Shown: positions 55,116 through 64,000 of the stretch, piece by piece
How positions within the stretch are numbered: position 1 is the stretch's first letter
Layout: each line of letters opens with the position of its first letter
Origin: Rhyzopertha dominica
Taxonomy: Eukaryota; Arthropoda; Insecta; Coleoptera; Bostrichidae
Direction of reading: 5' to 3'
NCBI GenBank assembly: GCA_025024175.1
Contig: QCXZ01000137.1
Span: 78,306,680 to 78,370,679 of the forward strand
DNA length: 64,000 nucleotides
Program-made: the position numbers and the translations under genes
The notes under the pieces: generated by a model
What the model saw: the letters and a program-made list of their open reading frames with translations, nothing else
What the model was told of the DNA's origin: nothing
Database searches by the model: none

Positions 55116-57480
55116 CGATATGGCGGTTCAGGGATTGTATATGTAAATAAAGAACGTCGATGTCTCAAAACAATTATTTCATTCTAATCATAAGCTTTCC
55201 GAAAAACCACCTTGGAATGTTTTGACAAGTTTTGTAAAACTCACATTGTTAGGTTACTTTTATAGCTATTGATAAACGAATTCAATAATAAATTAGATAT
55301 ATAAAATCATAACAATTTAATATAAATGTAATGTAGTTTATTATTTATATTGATGTGCTGTAGGTTTCTAGTTGCAGTGCCCTAATTGTAGATCGAAAAG
55401 TAGTATTCGAACCGAGGATACGAATACACGATAATTATTTGATATCTCTCCTGATTATTCGGTCTGATTCCTTTAATCATCAGTTTCGCTTTCTTTCAGA
55501 TCGTCAGACGGAATGTCAACTGGGGAACCAAGACAGAGGTCACCTATTTCGACTTTATGTAATCGTAAAGATATTCCAGATACCAGATATTCCGGTAACA
55601 ATTGATTCATTAATAAACGTTAGACAGAAAAGCCGTTAGGTTGCTTATTGCGTTGATTTTCGGTCCCTATAGAAACGATTCTCTCTTCCGATTATTAAAT
55701 ATATAAGTAATTAACCGAAGCAAAATTATATCAATGTTCATCGCTGGTTTCCGCCCCGCATTTATACAAAAAAAAACCTCGGAGGAACGACGGCTTTCGG
55801 CTGTTTATAAGTGTGGGTACGATAAAACGCCGTTAATGCGAAGCCATAATCAATTTTCCGCTGCCAAACTGTCGGCCCGCCGTGATAAATTTCATTTCTG
55901 TATTGTTTTCTGAACGAGATATTCGTCATGACGACCTGCCAACTTCACTTGCGTTTCTTTTATTACTGGCTGCTCGGGGAGAGAGAAAACGGTGGCGCGT
56001 GTTATCTGACGTAGGTAAAATAACCCGGTTACACGTTTACTTTAGTTTTATAAATTTAGCAGTACGTGCTTCATTTGAAACGTGCGAAATATAGTCGCAA
56101 AGATATCTTTCCAATTATAAAACCATATTTCACGAGTAGGGTTATTGTAACAATATGAGCGACTTTTGACCATTTTTCTATCAACAGCTTTAATCTTTAC
56201 GGTCCTTTAAGTTGGCACAGTCATTTTGCGCAAATTTGGTTTAACAGCTAACTCCAGAATTCTTTTATCTTTTAAGTANCGCTAGCGCCACCCCGGATGT
56301 AAGCTTCTATTTTCAGATGTGCTAACTTGGCGTTATAATTCTTAAAAAAATAAGTACTACAAAGGACCCATACTGCGAGGGGTGGGCCGTTTATGGCAGT
56401 GCAGGTACATACAAAATGTTTGGAAAAATGGTACAACTAGATTTTTGTCCATCTTAAAAATAAATAAAATTGTTTTCATTCTTTTCGTTCTTTGTCAGTC
56501 TCAATTATTGTATTTACACTTTTCTCAACTCAGAAGCAATAAATTGTACAAGTGTGATACATTTTTGAAATCAGGAGAAAATATCCTTTTCAGTGATAAT
56601 CATTTTGCCCCCCCCCTTCCCATTTAAAAAATCAATAGGTGACTTGATAATAATGGATAATAGAAAACGTGTAAAGGGCAGAACTGGTACGTACTGTAAT
56701 ATTATTTCATATCAAGTTAACAGCAGTTTTTAGCTAAACATTATTGCAAGTTTACATCTGCAAGATCGAATTGAATTCTTCTATGCTCCTCTTCTAAGTG
56801 ATATAGTGAATCCTAATACAGATATATGTCTTGAGCGGTTATTCGGGCGAAATAGATAGGCTTCGAGTTGCAACTCCCATTACCCCTCACACACTATTTC
56901 CTTCAGCGGCCTAACGAAAAATAATGGGTTAGAAACTTGAAATTTTCTACTGCGAGTTCTACTGCACTAAGCAGGTGCGTTTGAGAACGTAAGATTAATA
57001 CATATTCCATATGTAATTTTTCCCATGTTAATAATGTACTTTTTAACGTCATACACAATTAGTTCTTGCCAAATAAATTATACATGCATATATGTTAAAA
57101 CGTTATGGCATGCTAGCTTCGATTTAATTTAAATATTTACATATGCATATTTTCAATAAATGTAATTATGAGATAGCCAGAGCAGCATACAATTAAATGT
57201 GATAGATGACGTTTGTGTTTTGTATATAACACAAGGGGTTTTTACTTCTTTAATTAATTAAATGCTACATTTAAGGAACGCATTATATGGTCTGGTTGTA
57301 TTTGAATGAGGACGAATATATATTTGCACTACCGGTAACTCTTACATAATTGGGACATCAAATAGAACTCTCAGAGTTGTCATCAATATAATATAAAACT
57401 TATTTGATGAAATACCCCTATAACCGACAAAATACTAATTTGTATTCCTATTTGTATACTGTAGATTATTAAGTATTATT
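55116..57480. other. no gene seen
   Basis: No supported gene. 55740-56090 is G+C-richer with short frames on the plus strand. A C run lies at 56610-56619. One N at 56279. The remainder is A+T-rich. Confidence 0.35.
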
Positions 57481-57513
57481 GTTGTCTGAATAATATTATT
57501 TTATTCAGACAAC
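57481..57513. repeat. perfect 13-bp inverted repeat
   Basis: gttgtctgaataa and its exact inverse ttattcagacaac are separated by seven bases. It could form a hairpin, but no gene lies next to it. Confidence 0.8.
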
Positions 57514-57731
57514 GGTATTATAGTATATCGTTTAAGCAGTAAACTCAATTTTGTTTTCCTCTTATTAAAGAACATTATTTTAGGTATAATAACATAAAAG
57601 TTTTGGTGTTTTTTGAGAAAACAACGTCAAAGATCATATGAGATATTTAATGATGGTTAACAACACCATTAGTTTTTCTTGATATAGGGTATTAAATTGA
57701 CAATGAGTGATCAAGAAATATGTAAAATGTA

Positions 57732-57916
57732 AAATGTACATGACACAATTTTAGATAAGCGGAAAAGTAGTACCGTTAGAAATGCGTTTTCAGGAATATT
57801 TTGCGAAAACCGTAACCCGCTCTCTAAGAAAGGTCAACCTAATATAATTTCCGATGTTGTACCAATGACCCACAGTGCATTTATAAATAAGGGTCATTTC
57901 TGTAGTTATCTGTTTA
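57732..57916 (+). repeat. dispersed repeat A, copy 2
   Basis: Matches the inverse of 3276-3460. It is followed within about 18 bp by a fragment of the 46006-46838 element. Confidence 0.75.
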
Positions 57917-57933
57917 GGGGTTGGGTTTACTTT

Positions 57934-58171
57934 CAATGGGTCGCTCTGGGTAGTTGAGATTTATACGTTGGCCAAATTTCAAGTTCATATATTAAGTCTA
58001 TCGAAAGTGATTGTGTTCACAAACAAACCCACAGACACACAGACAAGAAATTTTTTACTGATAATCTGTTTTTTTTTACGTTTTCGACCATTTTAACGCG
58101 ATTGAACAAACAAAAATTTTAAAAAATGTTTTTCGCGATACAATTCTCTCCATCCGTTGGATGTGGAAGTA
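57934..58171 (+). repeat. right-end fragment of the 46006-46838 element
   Basis: Matches 46596-46838, including gagatttatacgttg-like and aaatttcaagttcatata stretches, the acagacacacagac run, ttcgcgatacaat and the terminal ttggatgtggaagta. The left end of that element is not present here. Confidence 0.8.
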
Positions 58172-60789
58172 ATTAATTAAGGAGAAGAAACATTGGGGGA
58201 AGATTTATAAATGAAACATGATAAAGACAGGAGATGAATGAGTATCAGGGGAATATTATTATTATAACTTAGAAAATGATATATGTAGATAGTAATACTG
58301 ATTGAGTGAAGCTTCTATTCGATAACAAAAATAAATACTTGGTAACTACCCATACCTTATTTTTATTAAAGTTCGACTTTTTCTCTGACATGGCGTTTTG
58401 AAAAATTCACAGTTATGTCACAACTGAAATTTGGATGTCAAACTTTAACAAATTATTGATAATACATCACAGACGTCACCATAACAACCAAATTAAACTT
58501 TGTTTGCTGGAAAATGTCCAGGCCAAGTAGATATATGTCCTCGTAAAACCCACAACCCCACTCCAGCCGAGCTGTCATTGTGTTGTGCAAAAAATGCGTG
58601 CAAAGAAGCCAGTGGAGTAGGTAACGTATTTTTTTCCGAGATTTAAGGTAATAGTCTTATTTTATCTGCCATATAAATCGGTAGCTCGTGTATTTTTTAT
58701 TCAACTCACGATGTACAGAGATGTATGATTTTGTAAAGTTCATGGGCGCACACAGCTTTTGGTCTAGGGGGGGGCAAAGTAGGAATGTCCTGTAGTGTAT
58801 TATTCAACATAAATAGAAACATGCGTTTATCAAATATAGGTAGCTAAGTAATTAATGAAATATTGATTCCATGAATAATCTTCATGGACTTTCTGCAAGG
58901 CGACTTAAAACATCTTCTGTGAAATAAAGACCCAAATTGTTTATATGTTCTATATGTACACTGTTCACACAAATCCCCTTTATTACTAATCAGTTAGGTG
59001 ATATCTACCGCATTCAATTGCATCGCTCTCACGTTTAACAAAAGATGAGCTGATATATTTTATTTGGGAGAATAAAGATCCGTGATCCACATAATGTATA
59101 ATGATATCATACGAAGTACCAAAGGAACATAAATTTCACCTTAAAAGCTTCTACTAATAGAACTACGATTTATGATTCAGAATTCACACATATCAAAGAC
59201 TAATACATTAACCGATGCGCTTTTAGTACAGTTTCAAGTTTCAACTATTCACACTAGAAGCTTTAGAAATTTAAGCTAGTAGTGATTATGTATAGGTGGT
59301 AAACATACAATTGTAGTATTTTTGCTCCCCAGAAAAAGAGACTCGATGGATAACTAACATTATCAAAACTCATAATGAGGAATGCCTCAGCATTATGCGT
59401 CAAGCCAACCTTCTTAGATCGCCAGTGCACTGCTCTCAAAATTAAACCGACTACTTGATATTTTAACCAAATTAAGCCTCATTTAAATAAACTGAAATAT
59501 ATTTAATTGGATTTTTAACAACACACCGGGTTTTAATTCGTGCTGATAATGCTTTTACTGGATTCCTAAAACTTATATTAACTAAACTGATTTTCATAAG
59601 CGTTAATTCGGATGGATTTTTAGTTTTTTGTTTTTCGGTATTAATTGTTAAAATGTAATGCGAATTTAGAAATTTGGTACAAAAGTTGGAGTCATCACCG
59701 AATATATGACAGATTCTGATGTGTATTCCATATAACAGTAGTTGATCAATCTTTATAGGAAAAAGGTAGAAGAGCTAAACTAAGCAGAAATCGTGTTATG
59801 ACTCACCCTGACCAAGATAGTCGGATAGGCGGCTGCCTGGGCACATGGTAAAGTTCGTTAGAAAGTTTTTTAGTAAAAAATTTGAAGTGATAAAGATGCA
59901 GATTGATTGGTAGTGGCAATACTGATGAAGCTGTTTAGGAGTAGACGGTATCACAACTCCTTATCTCCCTATAGTTAATTTACTTCTGTCTTTTTGTGTT
60001 CTAATTACCGAAATATGTCCAGCGGAATGCAGCTGTAGCGCGCAACTTACAGAGTAACAGTAATGTAAGCAACGCTTCGTCAGCGTAACAAGCTGGCGCC
60101 CAACGTGCATTTTTTATTTAGTGTTTTCACATAACGTCGCAACTTAAAAACCTTACGGGATGGATGAATGGATCTATCAAACTGTTTACCAATTCATCAT
60201 GACATCGCCTGGGGATGGGGGTGTGGAAGGAGGCCTCACGTACGCACCATCTAACATTGCGTACGTAGCAGCATTGTTGGTACTGCAGCATAAATCAGTC
60301 AGGATATTAACCCCGCGTGTGCAATGTCCACATTGCGGTGATTTACGCGTCTAGAGAGCCATTCTCGCCGCCTACTTGTTACAATGTACGAGCAGCGTCA
60401 CGTTGCATATAAAAACGTGTTTATGGCCGACGAGGTGATAGAATACGTCCCGCTCTGTCACAGGAAATAGCCACCATCAATCACAATTTACCCAGCGCGC
60501 ATTTGACAATCGCCCAGCTCGGACGACTGTAATTTGATCATGGTAACGACACCGAAGTGACAATTATGAAATTACATTACTCATTCAGATGTACGGGAAC
60601 TGACGACGCTGCTGATGCCGGGGACGGCACTCATAAATCATAAAAGCTGTCAGTTGGCGGCGCGGAGAGCGGATCGCAAAGATGCGTGTTTGCGCTTTGC
60701 GCGGCCTTTGTTTTTGATTATCGCGTGTGACACAGCTTCCGCGGAGCACTCGCTGTACTAATGTTCAGTCAGTATCTTAAATGTTTAAG
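58172..60789. other. no gene; G+C-richer island about 60000-60760
   Basis: No supported gene. A 64-codon plus-strand frame (60160-60354) lies in a G+C-richer patch and is probably chance. 60540-60760 is rich in gcgg and tgacga motifs. Possible conserved non-coding DNA. Confidence 0.35.
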
Positions 60790-62330
60790 GGTATGACATT
60801 GCAGGAAGCCGCCATTTCCGCTCAATTAACACTTTCTGAAACCGTCAATTGCCACCTGCAAAGGGATCCAAAAAAATCATTTGGAGGATGATATTCCCGA
60901 GGGTAGCCACAGTAATGGCACTAATATCGACTCCACTCGAACCATTGTGGATGCTTTGCTCCTTTTTTAGCGTTTACTTGCCTTCTGTTCAAGTCTTGAA
61001 AAGTCAACTGACTGCTTTACATCTCAAATTCTGTTCAAATATCTACGGAGGAATTAAAAAAGATGAAGAAAAAACTTCGTCAGTTAAGAAAAAGATGCGA
61101 ACCTTCAGTAGAGTTGTCACAATTATTCTCATTGGAAGAACTTCGGCAAGCTATTTGTGCTCTGAAAACCCGCAAAGCTGCTGGTTTTGATTGTATTTAC
61201 CCAGAATTCTTGAAAAACTTGGGACCGAATGCTTTAAAATGGTTGTTATTGTTCTATAATAATATTTTAGATACATGTACTCATCCAAGTTTGTTTCAGA
61301 AAACAAAGGTGATTGCTGTCTTAAAACAACCTCCAAATGAAGCATGAAGATACCGACCCATTGGCTTCCTGATTGTCTGCTACAAGTTACTAGAGAAACT
61401 ACTCTACCAGAGAATAGGACCTATTATTGAAGACTCACTCCCGAAGGAACAAGCAGGTTTTAGGAAGAACATAAGTTGCTGTGACCAAGTCTTGGCTCTA
61501 ACAACATAGGCTGAAGTTGGTTTCCAGAAACGATTGAAAACTGGACTAGTGTTCGTAGACTTATCGGCGGCCTACGATACTGTGTGGAAAGATGGATTGA
61601 TCGTCAAACTATTTAGTACTCTGAAATGTGGAAAGACTGTGAAGCTCATCGAACGAATGCTATTCCAACGTCAATTCAGAGTGTTTTTAGGAGAGAAAAG
61701 TAGCAAATTCAGGATTTTGAATAATAGTCTTCCAGAACGATCGATTCTGTCGCCTATTCTTTCAACCTTTACATAAGTGACCTTCCAGTAACTCAATCGA
61801 GAAAATTTGTGTATGCAGACGACATTGCATTGGCTTTGCAAAGTAAAGACTTTTCTGTACTTGAACAAAACCTTTCAAGTGACATCGAAATTATGAATTG
61901 CTATTGTAAAGTCTGGCGTTTGTGCCCTAATCCATTGAAGACAGAAGTAACTTGCTTTCATCTTAACAATGACCAAAAGAGGAAACAGCTTCAAGTTATG
62001 TCAAATAATATAATTCTTAAACATAGCTTCTCGCCAAAATACCTGGGAGTGACCCTAGNTACGTCTCTAACGTACAAGAAACATGTAGAAAACGTCAGCA
62101 AAAAAATTATAGACTAGGAATAACATTTTGCATAAGCTTGCTGGTACAAGTTGAGGTGCAAATGCAAACGTACTCCGTACTTCTGCAACTGCCTTGCTTT
62201 ATAGCACTGCTGAGTACTGCTGTCCTGTTTGGAAAAACAGTCATCACTCAGGAAAAGTTGACACTCAGTTAAATACTGCAATGCGACTAATCAAAAGCGT
62301 CACTTCGTGACAGATGACAAAAACTTTAAA
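60790..62330 (+). pseudogene. Jockey-like LINE relic
   Basis: RT blocks in order: LRQAICALKTRKAAGFDCIY near 61140-61200, VIAVLKQPPNEA near 61310 followed by a stop, YRPIGFL and KLLYQRIGPIIEDSLPKEQ near 61352-61450, FVDLSAAYDTVWKDGLI near 61553, LPERSILSPI near 61730, and YADDIALALQSKD at about 61809-61850. Then the thumb with SPKYLGVTL and a short C-terminal remnant to about 62330. Several stops and frameshifts; no endonuclease is recognised. One N at 62059. Confidence 0.8.
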
Positions 62331-62497
62331 AGACATGTTACTTATCATTATTCATAATTCTAGAGCAACTACTGTCCTAAAGCTATGTTTAGTCAATTTA
62401 AACGCATGAAACGTTTTTTCCTTCCAATTCATTTTATTTGCAATTGCAATTGCAAAATCAAATAGAATTTTCAGAGAAGTGAGTAGTCTTTTTGCCT

Positions 62498-62949
62498 GCT
62501 TTTACTGCACTGATCTCTAAATAACTGGATATCGCATAAGTCATTCAAAACTGTGATGAGTAGCCACCATGCCGCTGGTACTCGTACTATCAATTTATCG
62601 GCGCGTTCAAATTAGGTTAGATCCTTAACTATATAATATGGTTATGAGTAAACGTAACATCCAGTTTGTACGGTACATGTTTCTTACTCAAACACTACAA
62701 CGATCATCTTTTGGAAATCTGCAGACAGATGATGAGTTCACGATTTTAACCGTCAATCATTAACGTTAATTATTATTATTATTAATTAATTATTATTATA
62801 ATAATTACTGCAGAAGCGAACCTTTGTCAAAATTTTAGTACAAGGACCAGCGGCTAGGCGCTAAAGTGGCATAAATCTATAACAAATAATTTACATGCAT
62901 TTTGGTATGTAAGCGACATCCAGTTATTTAGAGATCAGTGTTTTACTGC
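62498..62949. repeat. element bounded by 38-bp inverted repeats
   Basis: The arm at 62498-62535 (gatctctaaataactggat at its core) is repeated in reverse at 62913-62949 with a few differences. About 375 bp lie between, including an att-rich microsatellite near 62763-62812. The arms are the right size for a MITE, but no target duplication is clear. Confidence 0.7.
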
Positions 62950-64000
62950 TTCAAGTTCTGACATATTAACTGGCATATTAGATGGTAATAATGGTATATA
63001 TCAATAAATCTCACGGCAATGCAACAACAAAATATCATCACTGTTTCTGAAAAGAACTGGCATGATTCCATCATTAGTGCATATTGCATAACAAAGACAA
63101 TAGTAAATCAATGATNTTGAAGTTAAATCCGACACATAAGGATAAAAATAATAAATAATAAAAGATTACTAGAAATAAGTACCCTGTACACTGTATTTTT
63201 TTACCTACAAAGTTCACCGCCACATTTCACTGTGGGCGGCGAAGGAGAAAAAGCGATAAATTTCCATTTAATCCCATCTTCAGGCAAAACCATAAATGCC
63301 ATTTATATTCAAATTTCGCCCCCCGATTACAATTCTGTATCCTTTTCAGGTGCTCCCCTGGAATTTATTAGAAGATAAGAAAGCCCTATGTCATCAGTTT
63401 CGGCGGAAGGAGATGTGCAGTTATGTTTGCAACGCATTCGAGATATAATGGCGGAGATAGCGGGCAGAAAATGTGACCGTTTTAAAATTTAAGTGTAATA
63501 GGTTTACTCGGGGAGAGATAATATAAAAAGTGTCATAACTTTTCCCGGTTAAACAACCGCTTCTAATTTTAAAATAGCGAAGCAGAGTATTTAGCACATA
63601 AAGAGTCGCTTTAACTTCGCAGATAAGGCGAACGTCCGCAATAACCGGGTGGGATATTGCCACCCCGTTCATTTTACCCCATATACTGCACGCCGATGAA
63701 GATAGGGCGGCGTCAACAGTTATGCCTTTTGCAAATGAGACACCTAGCCATAGGAAGAACTGCACATCGTCGAACGTAAATTGCTTCAGTAACTTGGCAG
63801 GTTAAGTACACTTTGATGTTATTTTAATATATTAGGTTTCGGTTAATAACGGTACAATTCTTAATATAAAGTACACTTTAACTGTATTGTCTACAAAAGC
63901 AACAACTTCACGGATATGATAAACGGATAAGTACGAAGGTTAGTTTTCAAGTTACCAAAAAAAATTCTGAAATTATAATAGTAATACTCAAATTTTTCAA
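62950..64000. other. no gene called; G+C-richer island about 63200-63780
   Basis: A minus-strand frame of 114 codons (63421-63765) has no family signature and lies where stop density is low for compositional reasons. The island resembles other putative non-coding islands in the window. One N at 63116. Confidence 0.3.

Noticed and set aside
55380..55440. Possible tRNA B-box (ggttcgaatac on the minus strand)
   Set aside because: No matching A-box or cloverleaf could be drawn around it.
63421..63765. Minus-strand frame of 114 codons
   Set aside because: No recognisable domain, biased base composition and no gene signals.

Overview
The window looks like a piece of an arthropod, very probably insect, nuclear genome. 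It is A+T-rich and almost entirely repetitive. It holds one recognisable host gene with introns, a 1-Cys peroxiredoxin (PRDX6 class) on the minus strand, with exons between 46969 and 50064. Everything else with coding potential is a transposable element or a relic of one. The insect call rests on the mix seen here: BEL/Pao, an env-bearing errantivirus-like Gypsy element, mariner, MULE with a FLYWCH domain, THAP-containing DNA elements, Penelope-like and Jockey/CR1-like LINEs, plus the fly-like spelling of the peroxiredoxin. I cannot name the species. Scattered single N bases suggest a draft assembly.

Layout. 1-1135: right part of a mariner-type relic. 1729-2910: unrecognised open frames. 3276-3460: a dispersed repeat. 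4487-4711: a foldback repeat. 4757-6046: THAP-type DNA element, copy 1. 6229-6840: second mariner relic. 8470-8768: hAT relic, interrupted or flanked by a complete BEL/Pao retrotransposon (8769-14925; 227-bp LTRs that look identical, TSD ATCAT). 16147-18790: two LINE relics in opposite orientation. 21223-22640: a duplicated 118-bp segment and a LINE RT relic. 23403-30623: a complete minus-strand errantivirus-like element (247-bp LTRs with one difference, TSD ATAT) with open gag and pol and an env broken by two in-frame stops. 31067-33967: a MULE plus an inverted 5'-end copy of itself.

35080-36600: LINE. 36754-36805: a hammerhead-like motif. 38030-39500: second copy of the 17.4-kb LINE. 39505-39650: mariner fragment. 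41800-43075: 3' half of a Penelope-like element. 44270-45540: LINE. 46006-46838: an element with 16-bp terminal inverted repeats. 46928-50064: the peroxiredoxin gene, whose first intron carries a mariner element with both ends (48167-49628). 50718-52013: THAP element copy 2. 52190-52905: 5' half of a Penelope-like element. 53730-55115 and 60790-62330: LINEs. 62498-62949: an inverted-repeat element.

The gene-poor stretches between transposons include several G+C-richer or TAAT-rich islands (about 3650-4300, 19100-19460, 22970-23350, 37200-37650, 60000-60760, 63200-63780). They could be conserved non-coding DNA, but that is inference. I found no prokaryotic-type system, CRISPR array, tRNA or rRNA. 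The most noteworthy items are the errantivirus, with a plausible spliced env leader and a -1 slippery site; the BEL element, young by its LTRs but carrying coding lesions; the MULE pair; and the Penelope-like fragments with hammerhead-like motifs.
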